A stretch of DNA of 64,000 bases from JADJYF01 sp965278995 (GTDB taxonomy: Bacteria > Pseudomonadota > Gammaproteobacteria > Ga0077536), in contig OZ257136.1 of assembly GCA_965278995.1 (NCBI GenBank), positions 1,984,001-2,048,000 of the forward strand. The letters are read 5' to 3'. Both the position numbers and the translations under genes were made by a program. Positions 8,873 to 17,922 of this stretch are shown piece by piece (the first letter of the stretch is position 1; every line of letters starts with the position of its first letter). Below the pieces are notes generated by a model. That model searched no databases, was not told the DNA's origin, and saw only the letters and a program-made list of their open reading frames with translations.

Positions 8873-9991
8873 ATGCGTATCGGAGTGCCCCGAGAAATCA
8901 AGAATCACGAGTACCGCGTCGGACTGACACCCGGCAGCGTACGCGAACTCGTTCATCATGGTCACCAGGTCCTGGTCGAATCTGAAGCAGGTGCCGGCAT
9001 CGGCATGCACGATGCGGATTATCGGGCGGCCGGCGCAGCGATTGCGGCCAGCGCAACGGAGATCTTCGCAACCGCCGAGATGGTCGTAAAGGTCAAGGAA
9101 CCTCAGCCGCAGGAATGTCGCCAGTTGAGTCCGGGACAGCTCCTGTTCACTTATCTGCATCTGGCGCCCGATCCGGAACAGACTGCGGCGCTGCTCACCT
9201 GCGGCACAACAGCGATTGCGTATGAAACGGTGACCGATACGCACGGTGGCCTGCCTCTGCTGGCGCCGATGAGCGAAGTCGCCGGACGGTTGGCGGTTCA
9301 GGCCGGGGCACATTGCCTTGAAATGGCGCAAGGGGGTGCGGGCATTCTGCTCGGCGGCGTTCCTGGCGTCGCTCCGGGTAAAGTCATGATCATCGGCGGC
9401 GGTGTAGTTGGCGACAATGCCGCGCAGATCGCCATCGGTATCGGTGCCGAAGTCACGCTGTTCGATCGGTCGCTTGATCGACTACGCCATCTCAACGATA
9501 AATATGCCGGGCGCCTCAAATGCGTCTATTCGACGCAGGCCAGCATCGATCAGTGGTCGCGCGAAGCGGACCTCATCATCGGCGCCGTGCTCATCCCGGG
9601 TGCAGCCGCGCCCAAGCTCGTTACCCGCGACATGCTGAGGCATATGAAGCGCGGCGCGGTCGTCGTCGATGTCGCCATCGATCAAGGTGGCTGTTTCGAA
9701 ACCTCGCGCCCGACAACTCACCAGGCGCCGACTTTCATCGAAGAAGGGGTCATCCATTATTGTGTCGCGAACATGCCAGGCGCAGTGCCCCGTACTTCGA
9801 CGTTCGCGCTGAACAACGCCACCCTGCCCTATGTCATCGCGCTCGCCGACAAAGGGGTCAGAGCCGCGCTCGCTGCAGATGCGGGCCTCATGAACGGACT
9901 CAATATCCATGCCGGACGGTTGACCTGCCTGGCGGTGGCCGAAGCGCTGGGCCGCGACTACACGCCACCACTCGCAGCGCTGGCGATATAG
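8873..9991 (+). CDS. ald: Alanine dehydrogenase
   Basis: NAD-dependent oxidative deamination of L-alanine to pyruvate. The 372-residue product starts with the family signature MRIGVPREIKNHEYRVG, has the catalytic Lys in MVVKVKEPQ near 73-75 and His in YLHLAPD near 95, and a Rossmann fold GGGVVGDNAA near 175-184. Length is exactly typical. A GGAG ribosome-binding site lies nine bases before the ATG. It is divergent from ffs-dnaX, and the 150-base gap must contain promoters for both directions, although I could not single out a convincing one. Confidence 0.96.
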   Translation: MRIGVPREIKNHEYRVGLTPGSVRELVHHGHQVLVESEAGAGIGMHDADYRAAGAAIAASATEIFATAEMVVKVKEPQPQECRQLSPGQLLFTYLHLAPDPEQTAALLTCGTTAIAYETVTDTHGGLPLLAPMSEVAGRLAVQAGAHCLEMAQGGAGILLGGVPGVAPGKVMIIGGGVVGDNAAQIAIGIGAEVTLFDRSLDRLRHLNDKYAGRLKCVYSTQASIDQWSREADLIIGAVLIPGAAAPKLVTRDMLRHMKRGAVVVDVAIDQGGCFETSRPTTHQAPTFIEEGVIHYCVANMPGAVPRTSTFALNNATLPYVIALADKGVRAALAADAGLMNGLNIHAGRLTCLAVAEALGRDYTPPLAALAI

Positions 9992-10099
9992 GCAAAGGCA
10001 GCCCGCTGCCGAGTTGACGCCGTCAGTCTCGCGACGTAGCGTTACTGCGCCGCTACGCGTCTGGCGGCGACGTTCGCCACGAATTTTGAGACCCCAGAC

Positions 10100-12187
10100 A
10101 TGCCGTATCGTATTTCTGTCGACACCGGTGGCACATTCACCGATGTCGTCGTCACCGACGCTGCCGGGCACTATACGGTGGGCAAGGCGCTGACCGACAG
10201 GCGACGCGCGTTCGCAAGCATCCGCGCCGCGCTCGATGTTGCGGCAATGGAGCTGGCTCTCGATGTCAGTGCCCTGCTCGCCGACACCTCGATGTTCATT
10301 TACGGCACCACGCGCGGCACCAATGGCATCGTCGAACGGAAGATTGCACGCACCGCGTTTCTGACCACCAGCGGCTTCCCCGATATCCTCCTGCTCAAGG
10401 AAGGCGGCAAGGCCGAGCCGCACAACCTGCAGGTCGAATACCCGCAGCCGTATATTCCACGCCGCCTGACGTTCGAGGTGCCGGAACGCATCAATGCCGA
10501 AGGCGGCATCGAACGAGCGCTCGACGAGACAGCCGTACGCGAACTGTTGGCGGGATTTCCGGCCCGCCGTATCGAAGCGATTGCTGTCTGTTTGCTATGG
10601 TCGATCGCGAACCCGGTGCACGAACGACGAGTCGGCGAACTGATCGAAGAAATTCTGCCCGGCGTGCCGTACACGCTGTCGCATCAGTTGAACCCCATCT
10701 TGCGCGAATATCGCCGCGCGTCGTCGACTGCCATCGATGCCTCGCTGAAACCGCTGATGCAGGAATACCTGCTCACCCTGGAAACCGATCTTCGCGCCGC
10801 CGGTTATCACAACGACATCCTCGTCAGCACGTCTTTCGGCGGCGTCATGCATCTCGGCGACGTGGTGAAGAAGCCGATATATCTGGTCAAATCCGGTCCG
10901 GCGATGGCGCCGATAGCCGGCCTCGCTTATGTCGCTGCCGAGGGACTCGCGCAGGACATCATCGTGTGCGATGCCGGCGGCACGACGTTCGACGTCAGTC
11001 TGGTCCGCGACGGCTCGATCGAATACTCGCGCGACACCTGGCTCGGGCCCCAGTGGGTCGGCGACAACCTCGGCATGGCTTCGGTCGCTGTGCACAGCAT
11101 CGGCGCAGGCGGTGGCTCGATTGCCTGGGTCGACTCCGGTGGACTGCTGCGCGTCGGCCCGCAGTCAGCCGGTTCGGAACCCGGACCTGCGTGTTACGGG
11201 CGCGGCGGAGAGCACCCGACAGTCACCGATGCCGCAGTCGTGCTCGGCTATATCGACCCCGCGCATTTTCTCGGCGGCCGCATGCAACTCGACGACGAGG
11301 CCGCACGCCGCGTGATCGGGCGTTTCGGCAATCTCATCGGCTTATCGCTCGAGCGCGCCGCATTCGCCATCATGACTGTCGCCAACGAAAACATGATTCA
11401 GGCGATCAAGGAATTGACCATCAACGAAGGGATCAATCCATCCGACTCGACCCTGGTCGGTGGCGGCGGTGCTGGTGGTCTCGGTATCGTACCGATAGCA
11501 GCTGAACTTGGCTGCCGCAACGTGCTGGTTCCGCGAACGGCCGGTGCCCTGAGCGCGTCGGGCATGCAGTTCTCGGACATCATCACCGAAGCTGGCGCAA
11601 GCAAGTTGACGACCACCGAGCAGTTCGATTTCATCGGCGTCAATGCGGCGCTGGCCGATATCGACGCGCGGCTGGACACGTTTGCAGACAGTCTACGTAA
11701 ACGGGGCCTGCACGATATCCGAAAGCGGTACTTTGTCGAAGCGCGCTATCGCTTCCAGGTGTGGGAACTCGAAATCGAAATTACCGGCAATCAGTTCGCG
11801 AACGCGGCAGATGTCGAGGCGCTGGTGCAGGAATTCCACCGCGTGCACGAACGCGTGTTCGCGGTTACCGATCTCGGCCAGCCGGTCGAATGTCTCAACT
11901 GGCGTGGCCGCCTGATCGCGGGTGTCAACGCGCCGACACTCGAACCGGCGCTGGGTGGTCACGCCGGCACGGTGACTGCTGACCGGCGCCGGACCGTCTA
12001 TTTCAGTCAAGGTCAGCTCGAGACGGCGATTTTTCGTGGCGACGAACTCGCCCCAGGCGTCGTCATCGACGGCCCGGCAATCATCGAGGAAACCACTTCG
12101 ACGCTGGTCATCAATCCCGGCGCGCAGGCGCGGGTCAGCGCCGGCGGGCGCTACATCATCACGCCTCCGATGGAGACAGCAGCATGA
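10100..12187 (+). CDS. Hydantoinase/oxoprolinase family protein, subunit A
   Basis: ATP-dependent amidohydrolase or carboxylase subunit of the HyuA / 5-oxoprolinase / acetophenone carboxylase family. The 695-residue product begins with the actin-like phosphate-binding motif DTGGTFTDVV at 8-17, has GTTRGTNGI near 73-81, a second ATP motif CDAGGTTFDVSLV near 291-303 and GGGGAGGLG near 454-462. It is followed by subunit B with a four-base overlap (ATGA), the usual arrangement. The substrate cannot be decided from sequence. Hydantoins, 5-oxoproline, acetone/acetophenone and N-methylhydantoin are all used by relatives. Confidence 0.9.
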   Translation: MPYRISVDTGGTFTDVVVTDAAGHYTVGKALTDRRRAFASIRAALDVAAMELALDVSALLADTSMFIYGTTRGTNGIVERKIARTAFLTTSGFPDILLLKEGGKAEPHNLQVEYPQPYIPRRLTFEVPERINAEGGIERALDETAVRELLAGFPARRIEAIAVCLLWSIANPVHERRVGELIEEILPGVPYTLSHQLNPILREYRRASSTAIDASLKPLMQEYLLTLETDLRAAGYHNDILVSTSFGGVMHLGDVVKKPIYLVKSGPAMAPIAGLAYVAAEGLAQDIIVCDAGGTTFDVSLVRDGSIEYSRDTWLGPQWVGDNLGMASVAVHSIGAGGGSIAWVDSGGLLRVGPQSAGSEPGPACYGRGGEHPTVTDAAVVLGYIDPAHFLGGRMQLDDEAARRVIGRFGNLIGLSLERAAFAIMTVANENMIQAIKELTINEGINPSDSTLVGGGGAGGLGIVPIAAELGCRNVLVPRTAGALSASGMQFSDIITEAGASKLTTTEQFDFIGVNAALADIDARLDTFADSLRKRGLHDIRKRYFVEARYRFQVWELEIEITGNQFANAADVEALVQEFHRVHERVFAVTDLGQPVECLNWRGRLIAGVNAPTLEPALGGHAGTVTADRRRTVYFSQGQLETAIFRGDELAPGVVIDGPAIIEETTSTLVINPGAQARVSAGGRYIITPPMETAA

Positions 12188-13983
12188 ACAAGCCGACTGC
12201 ACCAGCCAGTGTCTACACCATGGATCCGGTTCTCATGGCGGTGCTGGCCAATCGTCTGAATGCCATCGTGCGCGAGATGTCCAACACGCTGCTGCGCACG
12301 GCGCGCTCGGCCGTACTCGCCGTCGTGCGCGATTTCTCCTGCTCCATCGTTACTGCCGACAATCAGCTGCTGTGTCCAGGCGAAGGTCTGCCAGTGCATA
12401 TTTTCGGCAGCGCGCTGCAGACGCAATCGATGTGCGACGTACATCATGACCTGACTCCGGGCGACGCTTTCCTGCACAACGACCCCTACATGGGCAACAC
12501 GCATCCCGCCGATCACATGATCATGTGCCCGGTATTCGTCGACGGCGTGCATCTGTTCACGACCTGCGCCAAAGCGCATCAGGCCGACTGCGGTAATTCG
12601 ATCCCAAGCACCTATCACGCTTATGCTCGCGATATTTACGAAGAAGGCGCCCTGATCTTTCCCTGTGTACGCGTGCAGAAAGACTATGCCGACGTCGCCG
12701 ACATCATCCGCATGTGCAAGCGACGCATCCGCGTGCCGGAACAATGGTATGGCGACTATCTCGCAACCATCGGCGCCGCGCGTATCGGCGAACGCCGACT
12801 GTCCGAACTTGTGCGCCGTTACGGCATGACGACCATCCAGCAGTTCGTCGGCGACTGGTTCGCTTATTCCGAGCGGCGCATGATCGAAGCCATCCGCAAG
12901 CTGCCGAGCGGCCGTTTGTCGAATATCGGCCGCTACGATCCACAGCCACCGGTACTGCCTGATGGCCTGGCTATCCGCGTCGATATCCAGGTCGACGCCG
13001 AGGCCGGCCGTATCGAAGTCGATCTCACACACAACGAAGACAACAAGGACTTTGGCCTGAATCAGTCCGTCGCCTGCGCGACCAGCAACGCGATGGCGGG
13101 CGTATTCAATTGTCTGGACCACGACGTACCACATAACGGCGGCAGCTTTGCGCGCGTAACCGTCAAACTCCGCGAAGGCTGCATCACCGGTATCCCGAAA
13201 TTCCCGCACAGCTGCTCGATGGCGACAACGAATATCGCCGATCGCATCGTCAACACCACGCAAGCCGCTTTCGCCGCAATTGGCGACGGCTATGGCCTCG
13301 CCGAAGGTGCCGTCGGCATGGGCGCCGGGGCCGGCGTGATTTCGGGCAAGGACTGGCGATACGGCGGCAATCCCTACATCAATCAGGAATGGGTCGTCGT
13401 CAACGGCGGGCCAGGCACGCCGACGACTGATGGCTGGCTGAATTACGGTCTGCCGGTAACGGGTGGCTTGATGTATCGCGGCAGTGTCGAAGTCGACGAA
13501 TCAAAATATCCTATCCTGTTCCGTTCTCTTCGGGTCGCTTGCGGTCGCGGTGGCGCCGGGCGTTTCCGCGGCTCGCCCGGCGCAGAAGTGATCTATGGGC
13601 CGAGGCACGATCCGATGATGGTTGTGATTTCGTGCGACGGTCAGCATTTCCCGCCGCAAGGCGTCTGCGGTGGCCAGCCCGGTCCGGCAGCGGAGACCTG
13701 GCGGGTCCGCGTCGACGGCAGTGAGGAGCGGCTCCCCGGTGTGGTCGAATGCCACCTCGAGCCCGGCGAATGCGTCCGCGGCGTCGATGCCGGCGGTGGC
13801 GGCTACGGTCCACCGCTGGAACGCGACCCGCAGCGCGTGCTGCACGACGTACTCGAACGCTGGGAATCGATCGAACGCGCCAGCGATCTGTATGGTGTCC
13901 GCTTCACCGGCGCTGTCGACGACGATACGCTCGCCGTCGACCAGCCGGCAACTGCCGCCCGCCGGGCGGAACTCGCCACCTGA
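12184..13983 (+). CDS. Hydantoinase B/oxoprolinase family protein, subunit B
   Basis: HyuB-type partner of the preceding subunit. The 599-residue protein shows family features: NTLLRTARSAV near the N-terminus, DFSCSIVTADNQLLCPGEGLPVH near 51-73, and HNDPYMGNTHPADHM near 99-113, where His/Asp residues probably bind metal. A Gly-rich C-terminal segment (GGGGYGPP) follows. Start is ATG within the subunit A stop. The stop is ten bases before the next gene, so the persulfide dioxygenase may be in the same transcript. Confidence 0.9.
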   Translation: MNKPTAPASVYTMDPVLMAVLANRLNAIVREMSNTLLRTARSAVLAVVRDFSCSIVTADNQLLCPGEGLPVHIFGSALQTQSMCDVHHDLTPGDAFLHNDPYMGNTHPADHMIMCPVFVDGVHLFTTCAKAHQADCGNSIPSTYHAYARDIYEEGALIFPCVRVQKDYADVADIIRMCKRRIRVPEQWYGDYLATIGAARIGERRLSELVRRYGMTTIQQFVGDWFAYSERRMIEAIRKLPSGRLSNIGRYDPQPPVLPDGLAIRVDIQVDAEAGRIEVDLTHNEDNKDFGLNQSVACATSNAMAGVFNCLDHDVPHNGGSFARVTVKLREGCITGIPKFPHSCSMATTNIADRIVNTTQAAFAAIGDGYGLAEGAVGMGAGAGVISGKDWRYGGNPYINQEWVVVNGGPGTPTTDGWLNYGLPVTGGLMYRGSVEVDESKYPILFRSLRVACGRGGAGRFRGSPGAEVIYGPRHDPMMVVISCDGQHFPPQGVCGGQPGPAAETWRVRVDGSEERLPGVVECHLEPGECVRGVDAGGGGYGPPLERDPQRVLHDVLERWESIERASDLYGVRFTGAVDDDTLAVDQPATAARRAELAT

Positions 13984-13993
13984 GCGGCCGAGC

Positions 13994-15070
13994 ATGCTCA
14001 TCTTCCGACAGTTGTTCGACGTCGAGTCATCGACCTATACCTATCTGCTTGGCGACGGCGAACGCAAACAGGCAATCTTGATTGATCCCGTATTCGAGCA
14101 GGGTCGGCGTGATGTCGCACTGCTGCAGGAACTCGGTCTGACGTTGATAGCTGTCGTCGATACGCATTGCCACGCCGATCATGTCACTGCTGCATGGCTG
14201 CTGCAGCAGCGCACCGGCGCGCGCATCGTGATCTCGAGCCAGGCCGGGGTGAGCGGTGCTGACCGCTATGTCACCCAGGGCGACCGCATCGAATTCGGTC
14301 GACGCTATGTCGAAGTGCGCGAAACACCTGGCCACACCAATGGCTGCATCACCTGCGTGCTCGACGACGAATCAATGGCTTTCACCGGCGATGCCATCCT
14401 CATACGCGGCTGCGGACGGACAGATTTCCAGCAGGGCGATGCCGCGCGTCTGTATCGCTCGATCCATACCCAGGTGTTCTCGCTGCCGGAGAACACCCGG
14501 TTGTATCCGGCACATGATTACAACGGTTTGACCGTGACCAGTGTCGCCGAGGAAAAGCATTTCAATCCGCGCTTCGGCGGCGAGATCAGCGAGCGCGATT
14601 TCACCGGCTACATGAACAACCTCGGGCTGGCACACCCGAAGAAGATGGACCAGGCCGTGCCGGCCAATCTCAAATGCGGTCGGCCGGACAACAATCGCCT
14701 GCCCGACGATACGCCGACCTGGGCGCCATTGACCTACACCTTCGCTGGATTGTGGGAGTTGGAACCGCGCTGGCTCGAAGAACATCTGGCAGCCGTGCAT
14801 GTGCTCGACGTCCGCGAAGTCGATGAATTCGAAGGTCCGCTCGGGCACATCGCCGGCGCACAGTTGATCCCGCTTGGTACGCTTGCCGCGCGCATGACGG
14901 AACTCGCGACCGATAAGCCGATAGTGACTGTCTGTCGCGCCGGCGGACGCTCAGCGCAGGCTGCCGTGTTACTCCGCCGTGCCGGTATCGTCGACGTTGC
15001 CAATCTCGGCGGCGGCATGCTGCGCTGGCGCGCCGGTGGCCATGCAACGATTGGTGGCGCGACCGGCTGA
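13994..15070 (+). CDS. Persulfide dioxygenase-rhodanese fusion (MBL fold)
   Basis: Likely oxidises glutathione persulfide to sulfite and transfers sulfane sulfur, acting in sulfide detoxification in the cytoplasm. I start at the ATG at 13994 (MLIFRQLFDV), because the frame is open far upstream inside hyuB. The 358-residue protein has an ETHE1-like metallo-beta-lactamase domain with the metal motif THCHADH (His58, His60, Asp62, His63), and then a rhodanese domain (about 258-350) with active-site loop CRAGGRS near 314-320. The family uses a 2-His-1-Asp iron site. Fusions of this order are known from Burkholderia relatives. Other MBL hydrolases are possible but the ETHE1 resemblance is strong. 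Confidence 0.88.
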   Translation: MLIFRQLFDVESSTYTYLLGDGERKQAILIDPVFEQGRRDVALLQELGLTLIAVVDTHCHADHVTAAWLLQQRTGARIVISSQAGVSGADRYVTQGDRIEFGRRYVEVRETPGHTNGCITCVLDDESMAFTGDAILIRGCGRTDFQQGDAARLYRSIHTQVFSLPENTRLYPAHDYNGLTVTSVAEEKHFNPRFGGEISERDFTGYMNNLGLAHPKKMDQAVPANLKCGRPDNNRLPDDTPTWAPLTYTFAGLWELEPRWLEEHLAAVHVLDVREVDEFEGPLGHIAGAQLIPLGTLAARMTELATDKPIVTVCRAGGRSAQAAVLLRRAGIVDVANLGGGMLRWRAGGHATIGGATG

Positions 15071-15146
15071 GCGCTGCGTCAGCGCCGCTGCGCGAGCGGT
15101 TATACTCCGGCGCGAATTCACGCATCGCTCGGGGGAGCCACCGCTG

Positions 15147-16532
15147 ATGAGCTTGTTCATTGATTCGACTGCGCGACGCTACGCGCGAATTCCGCGCCTG
15201 ACTTCGTTACTGTCAGCGATGCTCACCATGCTGTCGTGGTCTACCGGCGCGCTGGCCAGCGAAGGCATTGCGATCGGCGGTATTCCGCTCGAGTTTGTTC
15301 TGTTCGCAGCGACTCTGCTCGGCGTCGCCGTGTTCCATCATCACACCCTTGCTGTCGGCCTGACGGGTCTGGCGGCGATTACCAGCTACAAGGTGCTGGT
15401 TACCGGCTTTCACACCGGACCAGGTCTGGGTGGTCTGCTCGGTCACCTCGGTCACGAGTGGGTGACGCTGGCCAATCTGTTCTGTCTGCTGATGGGATTC
15501 GCGTTGCTCGCGCGCCATTTCGAGAAAAGTCATGTGCCGGTGATCCTGCCGAAATATCTGCCGGACGACTGGAAAGGCGCTTTCCTCGCCCTGGTCATGG
15601 TCTTCGTGCTGTCGAGCTTTCTCGACAATATCGCCGCTGCGCTGATCGGCGGCGCCATGGCCCATCAGCTGTTCCGCGCCAAAGTTCATATCGGTTACCT
15701 TGCTGCGATCGTCGCTGCCTCCAATGCCGGCGGCTCCGGCAGCGTGGTGGGCGATACCACGACGACCATGATGTGGATTGACGGCGTTGCGCCGGGCGAT
15801 GTCTTGCATGCTTACGCCGGGGCCATCGTCGCGCTGATCGTCTGCGGCATTCCAGCCGCCATCCAGCAGCAGCGCTACTCGCCGATCCTGAAGAACGCCC
15901 ACGCCCATACCCATGTCGACTGGAAGCGGCTGTATATCGTCATCACCATCCTGGTCGCAGCGATGGCGACGAATATCTATGTCAATGCCGCACACGCTGA
16001 AATAGCCGACCGCTTTCCCTTCATCGGCGTGGCCGTCTGGATAGCTATCGCAGTTACCGTATGGCTGCGCCGGCCAGACTGGGAAATTATGCCGGAAACG
16101 GCGATGGGTTCGGTCTTTCTGCTCTCGCTGGTGACCTGCGCCTCGATGATGCCGGTGGAACAACTGCCGCTGGCGTCGTGGGCCGCCGCCATGGGGCTTG
16201 GTTTCGTGTCGGCCGTCTTCGATAACATCCCGCTGACGGCGCTCGCGCTCAAGCAGGGCGGTTATGACTGGGGCGTACTGGCTTACTCAGTCGGCTTCGG
16301 GGGCTCAATGATCTGGTTCGGTTCGAGCGCCGGCGTGGCGCTGGCCAATATGTATCCGGAAGCGCGTTCAGTGACCCAGTGGATCCGTCACGGCTGGCAT
16401 GTCGCGCTCGCGTATGTGATCGGATTTGCCGTGATGATGGCAATCGTCGGCTGGCACCCGCACCCCAAGTCCGGCGATCAGGCCCGCGCGGTCGAACCGC
16501 CGTCGACAGTCAGCACCGTGCCTGTGCAATAA
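15147..16532 (+). CDS. ArsB/NhaD superfamily ion transporter
   Basis: Multi-pass inner-membrane protein of 461 residues with roughly 11-12 hydrophobic segments. The ATG at 15147 follows a GGGGGAG ribosome-binding site by nine bases. I chose it over upstream in-frame starts, which lie inside the preceding gene. Conserved-looking motifs are FLDNIAAALIGG near 158-169 and SNAGGSGSVVGDTTT near 191-205, with a second DNIPLTALAL near 360. These resemble the paired half-site motifs of NhaD and citrate/arsenite carriers. The substrate is unknown. Its 3' end overlaps the converging SDR gene by 55 bases. Confidence 0.72.
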   Translation: MSLFIDSTARRYARIPRLTSLLSAMLTMLSWSTGALASEGIAIGGIPLEFVLFAATLLGVAVFHHHTLAVGLTGLAAITSYKVLVTGFHTGPGLGGLLGHLGHEWVTLANLFCLLMGFALLARHFEKSHVPVILPKYLPDDWKGAFLALVMVFVLSSFLDNIAAALIGGAMAHQLFRAKVHIGYLAAIVAASNAGGSGSVVGDTTTTMMWIDGVAPGDVLHAYAGAIVALIVCGIPAAIQQQRYSPILKNAHAHTHVDWKRLYIVITILVAAMATNIYVNAAHAEIADRFPFIGVAVWIAIAVTVWLRRPDWEIMPETAMGSVFLLSLVTCASMMPVEQLPLASWAAAMGLGFVSAVFDNIPLTALALKQGGYDWGVLAYSVGFGGSMIWFGSSAGVALANMYPEARSVTQWIRHGWHVALAYVIGFAVMMAIVGWHPHPKSGDQARAVEPPSTVSTVPVQ

Positions 16533-17260
16533 GACGCTTCGTCGGACGCGAGGTAGAGGCAGGCGTATGCGACTTCATCGGTTGTCGCCGGCCTGCCCAT
16601 CGGCGCAATCAGCTTGGGATTCTCCGGTGAGAACAACTGGTCGAGCACCATCTCGACCATCTGCGTTCTGACGAAACCCGGTGCGACGACATTGGCGCGG
16701 ATATTGTTGTCGACGTAAGCGACCGACATCGAGCGCGTGAGATTGATGATGGCACCCTTGCTGGCGGTGTAGGTGTGCGCGTCCGGTGCGCCTCCCATGC
16801 CGAAAATGCTCGCCACATTGACGATTGAGCCGGCGTGCTGCTGCTTCATCTGGCGGATGACCAGACGACTGACGTAGAACACGCTGTCGAGATTGATGGC
16901 CATTACTTCACGCCATTTGTCTATTGGCGTCGTGTCTATCGGATCCATCGATCCGATGCTGGTGTCTTTCAGGCTGTAACCGACGCCGGCGGCATTCAAC
17001 AGAATATCGATGCGGCCAAACGTCTCGATGCAGCGGTTGACTGCTGCCTCGGCGCGGTCCGGGTCGGAAAGATCGGCACTGTACACACTGCCTTCGCCGC
17101 CCGCTGAGTGAACCAGCGCCAGTGTTTCGTCGAGATTTGCCTGGGTCCTCGCCACGCCGAATACAACGGCGCCTTCACGCGCAAACATGACCATGCAGGC
17201 CCTTCCGATACCGGTACCGGCACCTGTGATCAACGCAATTTTGCCCTGCAGTCTGCCCAT
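16478..17260 (-). CDS. SDR family oxidoreductase
   Basis: Classical short-chain dehydrogenase of 260 residues. The cofactor motif TGAGTGIGRA is near 13-22, the NAAG motif near 88-91, and the catalytic Ser139 region (NVASIFGM), Tyr and Lys (YTASKGA) follow in order. It ends with the CTGTVLTVDGG motif typical of FabG-like enzymes. It converges with the transporter on the other strand. A 57-base gap separates it from the PEP-mobile-domain cluster upstream on the same strand, so it may be the last gene of that operon. The substrate cannot be predicted. Confidence 0.9.
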   Translation of the reverse strand: MGRLQGKIALITGAGTGIGRACMVMFAREGAVVFGVARTQANLDETLALVHSAGGEGSVYSADLSDPDRAEAAVNRCIETFGRIDILLNAAGVGYSLKDTSIGSMDPIDTTPIDKWREVMAINLDSVFYVSRLVIRQMKQQHAGSIVNVASIFGMGGAPDAHTYTASKGAIINLTRSMSVAYVDNNIRANVVAPGFVRTQMVEMVLDQLFSPENPKLIAPMGRPATTDEVAYACLYLASDEASYCTGTVLTVDGGSTARA

Positions 17261-17316
17261 CGTGGTGATCTCTTGTTTTTGCTTTGCTCAGCTATCGATT
17301 ACGATTGATCTGGTGT

Positions 17317-17922
17317 TCACTCGTCGCGCACGCGGCCGAGCAAGCGAAGCAGATCTTCATGCAGCTCGAACCACACCGTGTGGTAGCTCTCCTGTCGCGC
17401 ATCGCTGACCGCGGCACGGTCGCCGTCCTCGGCGCGCGCCAACGCTGCCTCGAGTTTGGTTGCGTATACCCGTAATCGCGGCGCTGCGAGAACCATCTGC
17501 TGCAGTATCGGCTCGAAGCGTTCATGCAGCTGACCGAGACGGCCGACGATCCGCTCATCGTAATCCCCGTCGCTGTGATCGTTGGCGACCCGCTGCCCAC
17601 CGATATCGCGCGTCTGCCAGTCGGTGATGAGCTGCTTCAGCTCGCGGTTGATGACTTCGAAACGGTCGTAAGCGCTGACGAACGCAGAGTTCGCACGGAG
17701 TGCGGCATAGAACCGCGAATACTCGCCACCGACGATCATCTGCCCGGCCGGCGTCAGCAGATAGCGACCGTCGGCGCCGGCAATCCGTCCGCCCGCCACC
17801 GCGGTTGCGAGCGTGCGCTCCACTGCCGCCACCGGCAGTCCCGCGACACTTGCAATCGCTGCCGCATCGCCGTGTTTCTTGATGGCAACGCCATGCATGA
17901 CCAGATGCAGTTCGATCGTCAT
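17317..17922 (-). CDS. Unrecognised protein with winged-helix-like N-terminus
   Basis: I do not recognise the family. The 201-residue product (start ATG at 17922, overlapping the upstream stop by four bases) has an N-terminal segment of about 70 residues that reads like a winged helix: helix, GLPVAAVERTLATAVAGGRI, then a short wing RYLLTPAGQ. The rest is predicted helical, with several Tyr/Phe/Trp, ending in YHTVWFELHEDLL. That tail recalls helical segments attached to PEP-utilising phosphotransfer proteins, which would fit the PEP-utilizer mobile domain two genes upstream. That is inference from memory, not a match I can verify. Confidence 0.75.
   Translation of the reverse strand: MTIELHLVMHGVAIKKHGDAAAIASVAGLPVAAVERTLATAVAGGRIAGADGRYLLTPAGQMIVGGEYSRFYAALRANSAFVSAYDRFEVINRELKQLITDWQTRDIGGQRVANDHSDGDYDERIVGRLGQLHERFEPILQQMVLAAPRLRVYATKLEAALARAEDGDRAAVSDARQESYHTVWFELHEDLLRLLGRVRDE

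Noticed and set aside
9997..10010. GGCAGC-CC-GCTGCC hairpin after ald as a terminator
   Set aside because: Only six pairs with a two-base loop and no T run.
12151..13263. 370-codon minus-strand frame opposite hyuB
   Set aside because: Shadow of a strongly conserved coding sequence; low-complexity, motif-free product.
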